Shown in pieces: positions 1 to 8,138 of a DNA stretch of 13,198 nt; the first letter of the stretch is position 1, and each line of letters starts with the position of its first letter. Location of the stretch: assembly GCF_934372025.1 (NCBI RefSeq), contig NZ_CAKROJ010000058.1, forward strand, positions 1-13,198, in the 5' to 3' direction. The notes under the pieces were generated by a model. The model did no database searches and had not been told where the DNA came from. It was given only the letters and a program-made list of their open reading frames with translations. Position numbers and translations under genes: made by a program. This DNA comes from an uncultured Blautia sp. (GTDB lineage Bacteria; Bacillota; Clostridia; Lachnospirales; Lachnospiraceae).

Positions 1-176
1 TCACGGGTAAGGAATTTATGAAAATCTTCCGTGCAGTTGAGAAGGGACTGGAGATTCCGGAGAATCTGGAGGAACTTTCGGATGAAATTCCGGCAGAAGA
101 AACAGAAATAGTTTCCGAGACAGAACAGCCGGAGACTCAGACAGAAGAAATGGAAATATCTCATACTGAGGAGTAA
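1..176 (+). CDS. 3' end of a gene upstream of uvrC; probably ATP-dependent zinc metalloprotease FtsH (C-terminal tail)
   Basis: An open frame enters from the left edge (first full codon at base 3) and stops with TAA at 174-176, giving the last 57 residues of a protein. It begins TGKEFMKIFRAVEKG and continues as a very acidic, Glu/Thr/Pro-rich tail ending HTEE. The phrase TGKEFMKIFR resembles the conserved end of the FtsH peptidase domain, which in clostridia is followed by a variable acidic tail; that match is from memory of the family. No AAA or HExxH motif lies in the window, so the identity stays tentative. The stop is one base before the uvrC start, and a GAGGAG at 168-173 inside this gene probably serves uvrC, which suggests co-transcription and translational coupling. 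Confidence 0.55.
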   Translation, partial: TGKEFMKIFRAVEKGLEIPENLEELSDEIPAEETEIVSETEQPETQTEEMEISHTEE

Positions 177-177
177 T

Positions 178-2028
178 ATGTTTCAAATTGAAGAAGAGTT
201 AAAAAAACTCCCCGCGAAACCGGGTGTTTATCTGATGCACGATGAGCGGGACGAGATTATTTATGTGGGGAAGGCTGTAAGTCTTAAGAACCGTGTGCGG
301 CAGTATTTTCAGAGCAGTCGTAATAAGGGCGCCAAGATTGAGCAGATGGTTACCCACATAGCCAGATTTGAATATATCATTACAGATTCAGAACTGGAAG
401 CGCTTGTACTTGAGAGTAATCTCATCAAAGAGCACCGGCCAAAGTACAATACCATGCTGAAGGATGACAAAAGTTATCCGTTTATCAAGGTAACTGTTCA
501 GGAGGCCTATCCAAGAGTTTTGTTTGCCAGAAGAATGAAAAAAGACAAGAACCGCTATTTTGGTCCATATACCAGTGGAGGTGCTGTAAAAGACGTTATA
601 GAACTGGTACGAAAACTGTATCAGGTTCGTTCATGCAATCGAAATCTTCCAAGAGACTGTGGGAAAGACAGACCGTGTCTTTATTATCATATGAAACAGT
701 GTATGGGACCATGTACAGGACATGCAGATCAGAAGGTTTATAAAGAGAATATTCAGAAGGTCATTCGGTTTTTGAACGGAGATTTTCAGGAAACGATAGA
801 ACAACTTACAGAAAAGATGCAAAAGGCTTCTGATGAGATGCGTTTTGAAGATGCAGCGGAAGCGCGGGATCTGATCCAAAGTATCCGGAAGATTGGAGAA
901 CGGCAGAAAATTACTGCATATGGGGAAGAGGACAGAGATATCATTGCCTGTGATATGGACGAGAGTCTGGACATGAGAGAACAGGATGCAGTTGTTCAGG
1001 TGTTCTTTATGCGGGATGGTAAACTGATTGGACGAGATCATTTTTATCTCCGCGTTGCAAGGGGTGATACACGTTCGCAGGTATTGTCCAGTTTTATAAA
1101 GCAATTTTATGCAGGTACTCCGTTTATACCGGGCGAAATTACTCTGCAGACAGAAATAGAGGATGCGGAAGTTATTGAAGAATGGCTTACATCCAGAAGA
1201 AAACAGAAAGTACGTATTGTTGTTCCAAAGAAAGGAACAAAAGAAAAACTTGTAGAGCTTGCCTGGGAGAATGCACGTATGGTTCTCGAAAAGGACCGCG
1301 AGCGTATTCGCAGAGAGGAAGGACGGACCATAGGAGCGGTTCATGAAGTAGAAGAATGGCTTGGGCTTAAGGCACTTAACCGAATGGAGGCTTTTGATAT
1401 TTCGAATATCAGCGGCTTTGAATCCGTAGGTTCTATGGTTGTATATGAAAAGGGCAAGCCCAAGCGCAGTGATTATCGTAAATTTCGGATCAAATCTGTG
1501 CAGGGACCAAATGATTATGCAAGTATGGAAGAAGTTCTGACAAGGCGTTTTACTCACGAAAGTAATGGAGAGTTTGACAGCTTCTCGAGAATGCCGGATC
1601 TGCTTTTGATGGATGGTGGCCGTGGACAGGTAAACATAGCACTTGGCGTTCTTGACAAACTGGGAATACAGATTCCGGTTTGCGGAATGGTCAAAGATGA
1701 CAATCACCGTACAAGAGGACTTTATTTCAATAATATAGAAATTCCAATAGATACAAACAGTGAGGGATTTCATCTGATCACAAGAATCCAGGATGAAGCT
1801 CATCGCTTTGCAATAGAGTATCACCGATCACTGAGAAGCAGAGAGCAGGTTCATTCAATACTGGATGATATTCCGGGAATAGGAGAACGCAGAAGAAAGG
1901 CTCTGATGCGGCGTTACAGATCCATTGAGGGAATCCGCGATGCCACAGTAGAAGAACTGGCAGAAACGGAATCTATGAATACGGGAAGTGCAAAACAGGT
2001 GTATGAATTTTTTCACCCTGATAAATAA
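178..2028 (+). CDS. uvrC: Excinuclease ABC subunit C (UvrC)
   Basis: UvrC is the dual-incision nuclease of bacterial nucleotide excision repair; it joins the UvrB-DNA complex and cuts 3' and then 5' of the lesion. The 616-residue length is normal. The N-terminal GIY-YIG nuclease domain is at about 13-92 (GVYLM at 16-20, IIYVGKA at 27-33, Arg40, Glu79 in the LVLES segment). A cysteine group follows (C153, C161, C167, C175, C179), of the kind known to hold a [4Fe-4S] cluster in UvrC. The UVR motif that binds UvrB is at about 203-237. The C-terminal RNase H-like nuclease has FDISNISG (406-413), LLLMDGGRGQ (475-484) and DDNHRTRGL (507-515), followed by helix-hairpin-helix motifs from about 563 (DIPGIGERR). 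The ATG starts one base after the preceding stop, with GAGGAG four bases upstream. It is followed by hprK after 20 bases, so probably one operon. Confidence 0.97.
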   Translation: MFQIEEELKKLPAKPGVYLMHDERDEIIYVGKAVSLKNRVRQYFQSSRNKGAKIEQMVTHIARFEYIITDSELEALVLESNLIKEHRPKYNTMLKDDKSYPFIKVTVQEAYPRVLFARRMKKDKNRYFGPYTSGGAVKDVIELVRKLYQVRSCNRNLPRDCGKDRPCLYYHMKQCMGPCTGHADQKVYKENIQKVIRFLNGDFQETIEQLTEKMQKASDEMRFEDAAEARDLIQSIRKIGERQKITAYGEEDRDIIACDMDESLDMREQDAVVQVFFMRDGKLIGRDHFYLRVARGDTRSQVLSSFIKQFYAGTPFIPGEITLQTEIEDAEVIEEWLTSRRKQKVRIVVPKKGTKEKLVELAWENARMVLEKDRERIRREEGRTIGAVHEVEEWLGLKALNRMEAFDISNISGFESVGSMVVYEKGKPKRSDYRKFRIKSVQGPNDYASMEEVLTRRFTHESNGEFDSFSRMPDLLLMDGGRGQVNIALGVLDKLGIQIPVCGMVKDDNHRTRGLYFNNIEIPIDTNSEGFHLITRIQDEAHRFAIEYHRSLRSREQVHSILDDIPGIGERRRKALMRRYRSIEGIRDATVEELAETESMNTGSAKQVYEFFHPDK

Positions 2029-2048
2029 ACATTAAAGGAGAACACATT

Positions 2049-2981
2049 ATGAAAGGTGTATTGATGACAAAGATGGTACAGGAGCTGAACCTTACAAATC
2101 TGACTCCTGAAATTGACCTGTCGGAAATGAGAATTCTGACAGCAGAAATCAATCGTCCGGCTCTGCAGCTGACCGGTTATCTGGAACATTTTGCAAATGA
2201 ACGCGTTCAGATCATTGGTTATGTAGAGTACACATATCTTATGCAGCTCAGCGATGAGAAGAGAATGATGAAATACGAACGATTTATCTCCAGTAAGATT
2301 CCCTGTGTTATCTTCAGTACTATGACAAAACCATCTCAGGATATGATTGATATGGCAATCAAATATAATGTACCGACATTTGTTACAGAAAGAACAACTT
2401 CCAGTCTTATGGCAGAAATTATTCGATGGTTAGGCGTTCAGCTTGCACCATGTATTTCTATTCATGGCGTGCTCGTGGATGTTTATGGTGAGGGAATCCT
2501 GATCACAGGAGAGAGTGGAATTGGTAAAAGCGAGGCTGCACTGGAACTGATCAAACGTGGACACCGTCTTGTAAGTGATGATGTCGTAGAACTTCGAAAA
2601 GTCAGCGATGTAACACTGGTTGGTTCAGCACCGGATATCACACGACATTTTATTGAGCTTCGTGGTATTGGTATCATTGATGTAAAGACTTTGTTTGGTG
2701 TAGAAAGTGTTAAGGATACTCAGTCAGTTGATCTGGTTATTAAGCTTGAAGAGTGGGATCGTGATAAAGAGTATGATCGTCTGGGTCTTCATGAAGAATA
2801 CACAGAATATCTTGGAAACAAGATTGTCTGCCATTCGCTCCCGATCAGACCAGGACGAAATCTTGCTGTCATCGTAGAGTCAGCAGCTGTCAATCACCGA
2901 CAGAAAAAGATGGGCTACAATGCAGCGGAAGAACTGTATAAGCGTGTACAGGCAAATATTGCGCGTAAGCGGGAAAGTTGA
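2049..2981 (+). CDS. hprK: HPr kinase/phosphorylase (HprK)
   Basis: HprK phosphorylates HPr of the phosphotransferase system on Ser46 in response to ATP and glycolytic intermediates and removes the phosphate when Pi is high. It is the sensor of CcpA-dependent carbon catabolite repression in Firmicutes. The 310-residue length is typical. The N-terminal domain spans about 1-130. The catalytic domain has the conserved His140 (SIHGVLVDVYG), a Walker A/P-loop GESGIGKSE at 154-162, Asp177-Asp178, and the family signature HFIELRGIGIIDVKTLFG at 200-217. The ATG at 2049 has AAAGGAG at 2034-2040 with 8-base spacing; an in-frame ATG at 2064 would sit 23 bases away and is less likely. A sugar kinase follows after about 50 bases, in keeping with a carbon-metabolism role. 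Confidence 0.97.
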   Translation: MKGVLMTKMVQELNLTNLTPEIDLSEMRILTAEINRPALQLTGYLEHFANERVQIIGYVEYTYLMQLSDEKRMMKYERFISSKIPCVIFSTMTKPSQDMIDMAIKYNVPTFVTERTTSSLMAEIIRWLGVQLAPCISIHGVLVDVYGEGILITGESGIGKSEAALELIKRGHRLVSDDVVELRKVSDVTLVGSAPDITRHFIELRGIGIIDVKTLFGVESVKDTQSVDLVIKLEEWDRDKEYDRLGLHEEYTEYLGNKIVCHSLPIRPGRNLAVIVESAAVNHRQKKMGYNAAEELYKRVQANIARKRES

Positions 2982-3002
2982 TAAAACAGCATTATTGTTT
3001 TA
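2982..3002 (+). other. Small AT-rich hairpin between hprK and the glucokinase gene
   Basis: TAAAACA (2982-2988) and TGTTTTA (2996-3002) form a 7-bp stem around a 7-base loop, directly after the hprK stop codon. It is weak and followed by AATAAATAAC rather than a T tract, so it is unlikely to be an efficient terminator. It might affect mRNA stability or partly separate the two genes. It could also be chance in AT-rich DNA. Confidence 0.3.
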
Positions 3003-3032
3003 ATAAATAACAGGGAAAGGTGGAAAACAGAT

Positions 3033-3962
3033 ATGTATTGTTTTGGAATTGATGTAGGGGGAACAACAGTAAAATGTGGTCTTTTTCAGACCGATGGCAC
3101 TGTGATTGACAAATGGGAAATTCCTACAAGAACAGAAAATAAAGGTGAGAATATTCTTCCGGACGTTGCAAAGGCCATTAATGATAAAATGACAGAAAAG
3201 GGCATCGACAAAGCGGAAGTGGAAGGTGTCGGGATTGGTATTCCAGGACCTGTGAATGATAAAGGAGAAGTGGCCCGTGCAGTGAATCTTTACTGGGGAT
3301 TTACTCCGGTGGCTCAGATTCTTCACGATCTGACCGGACTAAAGACAATGGCAGGAAATGATGCCAATGTTGCTGCTTTAGGTGAGGCATGGAAAGGTGC
3401 TGCTTCTGGTTCTCAGAGCATTATCATGGTTACACTTGGCACTGGTGTCGGAGGCGGAATCATTATAGATGGCAAAATTGTTGCCGGAGCACATGGGGCA
3501 GGTGGAGAAATCGGACATGCAATGGTTGTGCGTGATGAAGAAGAAAAATGTAACTGTGGAAATCAGGGATGTCTGGAACAGTATGCCTCTGCGACAGGAA
3601 TCGTAAGGGTAGCAGGAAGAATGCTTGCAGCATCTGAAGAAGACAGCACACTTCGCGGGCTTCAGAATATCACAGCAAAAGATGTGCTGGACGCATTCAA
3701 AGCAGGTGATGCACTTGCAATTCGCACAATGGAGTATGTAGGAGATCTTCTGGGAGGAGCACTTGCAGCATTTGCAGCAGTTGTTGATCCGGAGGCGATT
3801 GTTATCGGAGGCGGCGTTTCAAAGGCTGGTCAGCCACTGATCGACTGTATTCAGAAATACTATATGAAATATGCATTTTCATCCTGCAAAGAGACACCGC
3901 TCATGATAGCAACACTGGGAAATGATGCCGGTATCTATGGTGCAGCCAGAATGGTTCTTTAA
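3033..3962 (+). CDS. glcK: ROK-family glucokinase
   Basis: This is probably a cytoplasmic ATP-dependent glucokinase that makes glucose 6-phosphate from free glucose arriving by non-PTS routes. At 309 residues it is a standard ROK kinase without the N-terminal helix-turn-helix of ROK repressors. Visible features are the phosphate-binding GIDVGGTTVKCGLF at 5-18, the catalytic Asp110 in AGNDANVAALGEA (107-119), LGTGVGGGIIIDG (135-147), and the ROK zinc site of GEIGH (His162) plus CNCGNQGCLEQ (C173, C175, C180). Near the end is IVIGGGVSKAG (256-266). AAAGGTGG at 3015-3022 is the likely ribosome binding site. It follows hprK and is closed by a terminator. Substrate is inferred from similarity to Firmicute GlcK; another hexose such as N-acetylmannosamine cannot be excluded from sequence alone. 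Confidence 0.9.
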   Translation: MYCFGIDVGGTTVKCGLFQTDGTVIDKWEIPTRTENKGENILPDVAKAINDKMTEKGIDKAEVEGVGIGIPGPVNDKGEVARAVNLYWGFTPVAQILHDLTGLKTMAGNDANVAALGEAWKGAASGSQSIIMVTLGTGVGGGIIIDGKIVAGAHGAGGEIGHAMVVRDEEEKCNCGNQGCLEQYASATGIVRVAGRMLAASEEDSTLRGLQNITAKDVLDAFKAGDALAIRTMEYVGDLLGGALAAFAAVVDPEAIVIGGGVSKAGQPLIDCIQKYYMKYAFSSCKETPLMIATLGNDAGIYGAARMVL

Positions 3963-3985
3963 AATAATAACTTTTAAAAATATAG

Positions 3986-4024
3986 AAGAAGTCTTCTGTA
4001 AAAGGAGGACTTCTTTTTGTTTTC
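3986..4024 (+). terminator. Intrinsic terminator after the glucokinase gene
   Basis: AAGAAGTCTT (3986-3995) pairs with AGGACTTCTT (4006-4015) with one G-T wobble; two further pairs can extend the stem toward a small loop. The stem runs straight into a T-rich tract (CTTTTTGTTTT). This fits a rho-independent terminator closing the uvrC-hprK-glcK unit, 24 bases after the stop codon. Confidence 0.85.
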
Positions 4025-4051
4025 GGAAAATGTGAAGTTTTTATTTGGGGC

Positions 4052-4080
4052 TTTATTTACGATTTCTTATTTGATATAAT
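4052..4080 (+). promoter_or_regulatory. Promoter of the class A PBP gene (extended -10)
   Basis: A consensus TATAAT at 4075-4080 is preceded by TG at the extended -10 position (TGATATAAT from 4072). A weak -35 (TTTATT, 4052-4057) lies 17 bases upstream. Transcription would start near 4087, leaving a 5' UTR of about 20 bases that holds only the ribosome binding site AAAGGAGG (4093-4100). It lies just after the upstream terminator, so the PBP gene is probably its own transcription unit. Confidence 0.75.
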
Positions 4081-4106
4081 AGAACGGACTATAAAGGAGG
4101 AAAACC

Positions 4107-6731
4107 ATGAATTACGGAAAAAAATCAGTTTCAAAGAAACGAAATTCACTGATTTCCCGTACTGCCATGATGGGAAAAAGAGCACATGTTTCTTTGATCA
4201 GAGTCCTGTTTGTTGCTTTGATCACAATATGCGTAATCATAGGATGTACGGGAATCGGAGCTTTTAGAGGAATTATAGACAATGCTCCTGATGCAAATGA
4301 CATTGATATTTCACCTCTTGGATATGCGACATTTTTGTATGATGGAGATGGGAATCAGCTTCGTAAACTGACAGCGCCAAGTTCAAACAGATTACCGGTT
4401 TCCATAGATCAGATACCGGTAGAACTTCAGCATGCGGTTGTGGCAATCGAAGATGAGCGTTTTTATGAACATAACGGAATTGACGTAAGAGGTATTCTCC
4501 GTGCATTTGTAAAAAATATTACTTCTGGAGATCTTTCAGAAGGTGCAAGTACTATTACACAGCAGCTGCTCAAAAACAATGTTTTTACGAACTGGACACA
4601 GGAATCAACCTGGCTGGAGCGTTTTACACGTAAAATACAGGAACAGTATCTGGCAGTTGAAGTAGAAAAAACGATTAATAATAAGAATGTGATTCTTGAA
4701 AATTATCTGAATACTATCAACCTGGGAGCCGGAACCTATGGTGTTCAGGCAGCGGCCCGTAAATATTTTAATAAAGATGTATGGGATCTGGATCTTTCGG
4801 AATGTGCGACTCTGGCAGGAATCACACAGAACCCGACAAAGTATAACCCGATCGAGTATCCGGAGGCGAATGCCAAAAGACGTAAAGAAGTTCTGGATCA
4901 TATGCGTGATCAGGGATATATTACTCAGGAACAGTACGATCAGGTGCTTAATGATGATGTGTATTCAAGAATTCAGGAGGCACAGGTAGTTCATTCAGAA
5001 ACAGAGAATACCGTATACTCTTATTTTGAAGATGAACTTATTGATCAGGTGATCAATGATCTGATGAATATTAAGGGATATACCCGCACACAGGCACAGA
5101 ATCTGGTATACAGTGGTGGTCTGAGTATCTATACGACTCAGGATGCCAGAATTCAGAGCATACTTGATGAAGAGTATGCGGATCCTTCAAATTATCCGGA
5201 TTATGTTCAGTATGCACTGGATTATGCACTTACGGTTAAAAATCCGCAGGGCGAAGAAGTTAATTACAGTAAAGAAATGCTTTGCCTCTATTTCCAGAAT
5301 ACAGATCCGGAATTCGATCTTCTTTTTGATTCACAGGAAGAAGGGCAGAGCTATGTCGATCAGTATAAGGCGCATGTGCTGGAAGATGGAAGTACAGTTG
5401 TATCCGAACGTGTGAGCTTTGCACCGCAGCCACAGTCATCCATGAGTGTGATTGATCAGCATACGGGCTATGTAAAGGCGATTATTGGCGGAAGAGGAGA
5501 AAAGACCGCAAGTCTTACACTGAACCGCGCAACCGATACGACAAGGCAGCCGGGATCTACATTTAAAATTCTTTCTACGTATGCACCTGCTCTGAATGAA
5601 AAAGGAATGACTCTTGCAACGACTTTTGAAGACGAACCATATAATTATCCAGATGGTTCTCCGGTCAACAATGCCTCAAAAAGTTATGGAGGAACGACAA
5701 CGATTCGCAGGGCAATCCAGAATTCTATTAATGTTGTTGCAGTAAAATGTCTGGAGGAAGTAACACCGCAGCTTGGTTTACAGTATCTGGATAACTTTGG
5801 ATTTACAACACTCGCACATGGAACAGAAGCAGATAAAGATGCGAATGGAACGATATGGACAGATGCAAATCTGCCGCTGGCACTGGGTGGTCTGACTCAT
5901 GGTGTGACAAATATTGAACTTTGTGCAGCATATGCTGCAATTGCAAACAGTGGAAATTATATAGATCCAATCTATTATACAAAGATTCTTGACCATAATG
6001 GTAACGTGCTGATAGAAAAGAATTCAGCGGGAAGATCTGTGATCAAGGAAAGTACTGCATGGCTTCTGACAAGCGCAATGGAGGATGTTGTTACACAGGG
6101 TACAGGTACTGCATGCCAGCTTGACAATATGACAGTTGCAGGTAAAACCGGTACAACAGATGCGTATAATGACCTTTGGTTTGTGGGATATACACCATAT
6201 TATACATGTGCTGTATGGTCTGGCTTTGACAACAATGAAAAGCTTCCGGAAGATGCAAGAAACTTCCACAAAAACCTCTGGAAAAAGGTGATGACCAGAA
6301 TTCATGAAGGACTGGAAGATAAAGATTTTGATATGCCGGCAAGTGTTGAGAAGATAAGTGTCTGTGAGGAAACAGGTCTGCTTCCTAGAGCTGGCTGTCC
6401 GGTTATTACAGAATACTTTGATATAGGTGATGTTCCGACGGATTACTGTGATCAGCATTTTTATGAGGAAGATGACAGTATGCAGGAATACACGACGGAA
6501 GAGGAAACTTATGATCCGGATCTTACACCAGTACCGGAAGAACCGAATCCGGACGACAATGGAGAAAATGGTGGAGACAATACCGGAGGAGATTCTGGAA
6601 ATACTGGTGGAGGAGATACTGGAAACACCGGTGACGGAGACAACTCAGGAGGAGATTCCGACAATACCGGAGGAGATTCCGGGAACACTGGTGATGGTGG
6701 AGACACCGGTGATGGTGGAACCGAAGAATAG
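4107..6731 (+). CDS. Class A (bifunctional) penicillin-binding protein, PBP1a type
   Basis: A peptidoglycan synthase that polymerises glycan strands from lipid II and cross-links the stem peptides outside the membrane. The basic N-terminal cytoplasmic tail is followed by one membrane anchor at about 29-52. The glycosyltransferase (GT51) domain includes AIEDERFYEHNGIDVRG at 113-129 (catalytic Glu115) and GASTITQQLLKN at 146-157. The transpeptidase domain carries all three active-site motifs: SxxK at 484-487 (RQPGSTFK), SxN at 540-542 (NSINVVAV) and KTGT at 680-683. The region around 340-440 matches the usual linker. The tail from about 788 is acidic, and 816-874 consists almost only of Gly, Asp, Asn, Thr and Ser. 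AAAGGAGG six bases before the ATG supports the start. The gene has its own promoter and no cell-wall neighbours. No active-site residue is missing. Confidence 0.96.
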   Translation: MNYGKKSVSKKRNSLISRTAMMGKRAHVSLIRVLFVALITICVIIGCTGIGAFRGIIDNAPDANDIDISPLGYATFLYDGDGNQLRKLTAPSSNRLPVSIDQIPVELQHAVVAIEDERFYEHNGIDVRGILRAFVKNITSGDLSEGASTITQQLLKNNVFTNWTQESTWLERFTRKIQEQYLAVEVEKTINNKNVILENYLNTINLGAGTYGVQAAARKYFNKDVWDLDLSECATLAGITQNPTKYNPIEYPEANAKRRKEVLDHMRDQGYITQEQYDQVLNDDVYSRIQEAQVVHSETENTVYSYFEDELIDQVINDLMNIKGYTRTQAQNLVYSGGLSIYTTQDARIQSILDEEYADPSNYPDYVQYALDYALTVKNPQGEEVNYSKEMLCLYFQNTDPEFDLLFDSQEEGQSYVDQYKAHVLEDGSTVVSERVSFAPQPQSSMSVIDQHTGYVKAIIGGRGEKTASLTLNRATDTTRQPGSTFKILSTYAPALNEKGMTLATTFEDEPYNYPDGSPVNNASKSYGGTTTIRRAIQNSINVVAVKCLEEVTPQLGLQYLDNFGFTTLAHGTEADKDANGTIWTDANLPLALGGLTHGVTNIELCAAYAAIANSGNYIDPIYYTKILDHNGNVLIEKNSAGRSVIKESTAWLLTSAMEDVVTQGTGTACQLDNMTVAGKTGTTDAYNDLWFVGYTPYYTCAVWSGFDNNEKLPEDARNFHKNLWKKVMTRIHEGLEDKDFDMPASVEKISVCEETGLLPRAGCPVITEYFDIGDVPTDYCDQHFYEEDDSMQEYTTEEETYDPDLTPVPEEPNPDDNGENGGDNTGGDSGNTGGGDTGNTGDGDNSGGDSDNTGGDSGNTGDGGDTGDGGTEE
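6552..6728 (+). repeat. Low-complexity coding repeat: Gly/Asp/Asn/Thr-rich tail of the PBP
   Basis: The last 59 codons of the PBP gene repeat short units of the type GGDSGNTG and GGDTGNTG, encoded by near-repeated DNA such as GGAGGAGATTC and GGAAAYACYGGTG. The tail is predicted to be extracellular and disordered. Such DNA is prone to slippage, so tail length may vary between strains. Confidence 0.85.
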
Positions 6732-6758
6732 CCTTTGAGGCAGATTATGATATAAAAT

Positions 6759-6793
6759 ACAGGCTGTGATCGTACTGGACGATTGCAGCCTGT
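6759..6793 (+). other. Strong hairpin between the PBP gene and the yigZ-like gene
   Basis: ACAGGCTGTGATCGT (6759-6773) pairs with ACGATTGCAGCCTGT (6779-6793) over 15 positions, including two G-T wobbles, around the 5-base loop ACTGG. It is followed only by GCTTTAGG, not a good T tract, so it is either a weak terminator for the PBP transcript or a readthrough/processing structure. The downstream start codon is only 19 bases away, with AAAGGA at 6802-6807 as ribosome binding site. I see no separate promoter for the downstream gene. Confidence 0.6.
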
Positions 6794-6812
6794 GCTTTAG
6801 GAAAGGAAAAGT

Positions 6813-7469
6813 ATGCTGGAACAGTATAAAACGGTCTATGAGGGCGGAGAAGGTGAAATTGTTGAAAAAAAATCCCGGTTTATTGCAACTGTCCGACCAG
6901 TAGAGAGTGAGGAAGAAGCTCTTAAGTTTCTGGAAGAAATGAAGAAAAAATACTGGGATGCAAGACACAATTGTTTTGTTTATTCCATAGGAATGAATCG
7001 GGAATTTACCAGATGCAGTGATGATGGAGAACCATCAGGAACAGCAGGAAGACCTATGTTGGATGTGATTCTTGGAGAGGATATCTATAATGTAGCTGTT
7101 GTTGTGACGAGGTACTTTGGTGGAGTTTTGCTTGGAACAGGAGGTCTTGTTCGGGCATATTCAAAAGCAGTACAGGAAGGGCTTGCTGCGAGCAGGGTGA
7201 TTCTTAAGAAGAAGGGAATCTCCATGAAGATCACAACAGATTATACCGGGATCGGGAAAATTCAGTATATTGCAGGAGAAAGAAAACTTCCGATTCTGGA
7301 TAGTGAATATACAGAGAAAGTTATGATGAAGTTACTTGTTCCTGTTCAGGATGTCGAAAGTGTACAAAAAGCAATCACGGAAGGAACCAATGGACGTGCC
7401 GTGATTGAAAAAGATCAGGAATTGTATTATGCGCTGCTGGATGGGCAGGTTATGACATTTGAGCATTAA
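6813..7469 (+). CDS. YigZ/IMPACT family protein
   Basis: A member of the UPF0029 (IMPACT N-terminal domain) family, 218 residues, as usual for bacterial YigZ/YvyE. The family signature is complete: ARHNCFVY at 50-57, DDGEPSGTAGRPM at 70-82, then VVTRYFGG (97-104) and LGTGGLVRAYS (107-117). The rest, from about 135, matches the DUF1949 ferredoxin-like domain common to this family. The biochemical role of bacterial members is not settled; links with translation regulation or RNA/nucleotide binding come from eukaryotic IMPACT and structural work, so no reaction is assigned. The gene stands alone after a hairpin and ends in a shared terminator with the convergent cyclophilin gene. Confidence 0.93.
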   Translation: MLEQYKTVYEGGEGEIVEKKSRFIATVRPVESEEEALKFLEEMKKKYWDARHNCFVYSIGMNREFTRCSDDGEPSGTAGRPMLDVILGEDIYNVAVVVTRYFGGVLLGTGGLVRAYSKAVQEGLAASRVILKKKGISMKITTDYTGIGKIQYIAGERKLPILDSEYTEKVMMKLLVPVQDVESVQKAITEGTNGRAVIEKDQELYYALLDGQVMTFEH

Positions 7470-7480
7470 AAAGAAACAGA

Positions 7481-7543
7481 AAAAGAAGCCTTACAGAAAC
7501 ATGCCGTCAAGGTGAAATGGCAGTGTCTGTACAGGCTTCTTTT
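7481..7543. terminator. Bidirectional terminator between convergent genes
   Basis: The arm AAAAGAAGCCTTACAGA (7481-7497) pairs with TCTGTACAGGCTTCTTTT (about 7526-7543) with a single bulge, and the stem extends with mismatches to TGCC (7502-7505) and GGCA (7519-7522). The A tract on one side and T tract on the other make it usable from both directions. It serves the yigZ-like gene on + and the cyclophilin gene on -, whose stop codons flank it. Confidence 0.85.
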
Positions 7544-7557
7544 AAAGTTGAGTTAAA

Positions 7558-8082
7558 TCAGCATTTTTCCGGTTCCGGATAGTCAATACCGAATGTTTCA
7601 ACAGTCATGGATTTGATCTGCTGCTCATCTAATGGTCTGTCTCTGAAATCGGTTTCCGTTTCAGCAATTTTATTAACAATATCCATACCTTCGATTACCT
7701 TTCCGAAGGCGGCATAGCTTCCGTCCAGATGAGGAGCTGCTTTATGCATAATAAAGAACTGACTTCCGCCGGAGTTTGGATGCATTGCTCTTGCCATGGA
7801 AAGTACACCAGGTGTATGAGCCAGGTCGTTTGCTACACCATTCTGAGCAAATTCACCTTTGATGCTGTACCCCGGTCCACCCATTCCGGTTCCTTCCGGG
7901 CAACCGCCCTGAATCATAAAGCCATTGATGACACGGTGGAAAATCAGTCCGTCATAAAATCCCTTTTTTACAAGACTGATAAAATTGTTTACAGTATTCG
8001 GGGCGATTTCCGGATACAGTTCTGCCTTCATAACATCGCCATTTTCCATGGTAATGGTGACAACAGGATTTGTATTTGCCAT
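7558..8082 (-). CDS. Cyclophilin-type peptidyl-prolyl cis-trans isomerase
   Basis: A cytoplasmic PpiB-like foldase that catalyses cis-trans isomerisation at proline bonds. With the start chosen here it has 174 residues and no signal peptide. Cyclophilin motifs are FHRVINGFMIQGG at 48-60 (catalytic Arg50, Gln58), the GGSQFFI block at 105-111, and HLDGSYAAFGKVIEGM at 118-133. The start is set by AAAGGAG on the minus strand (about 8098-8092): ATG at 8082 is 9 bases away, while the in-frame ATG at 8088 is only 3 bases away and the longer frame up to 8151 would run through the promoter. It is the only convincing minus-strand gene in the window and shares a divergent promoter region with tsaE. Confidence 0.95.
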   Translation of the reverse strand: MANTNPVVTITMENGDVMKAELYPEIAPNTVNNFISLVKKGFYDGLIFHRVINGFMIQGGCPEGTGMGGPGYSIKGEFAQNGVANDLAHTPGVLSMARAMHPNSGGSQFFIMHKAAPHLDGSYAAFGKVIEGMDIVNKIAETETDFRDRPLDEQQIKSMTVETFGIDYPEPEKC

Positions 8083-8109
8083 AATCATAATCTCCTTTTG
8101 CAAAAAGTA

Positions 8110-8138
8110 TTGTTTTTCTCTGTGGGCTCTATTATAAT
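8110..8138 (+). promoter_or_regulatory. Promoter of the tsaE-tsaB-rimI-rnz-tsaD operon
   Basis: TTGTTT (8110-8115), 17 bases, then consensus TATAAT (8133-8138) gives a plausible sigma-A promoter with start near 8145, about 35 bases before the tsaE ATG. Its -10 box shares four bases with the oppositely directed cyclophilin promoter within the palindrome ATTATAAT. Confidence 0.7.

Noticed and set aside
631..1824. Minus-strand open frame of 397 codons opposite uvrC
   Set aside because: Its translation is rich in Cys, His, Phe and Ile with no recognisable domain, and the + strand carries an intact UvrC with all motifs. It is a shadow frame.
6509..6706. Minus-strand Pro/Ser-rich frame opposite the PBP tail
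   Set aside because: It is the antisense reading of the Gly/Asp repeat and reflects low-complexity DNA, not a gene.
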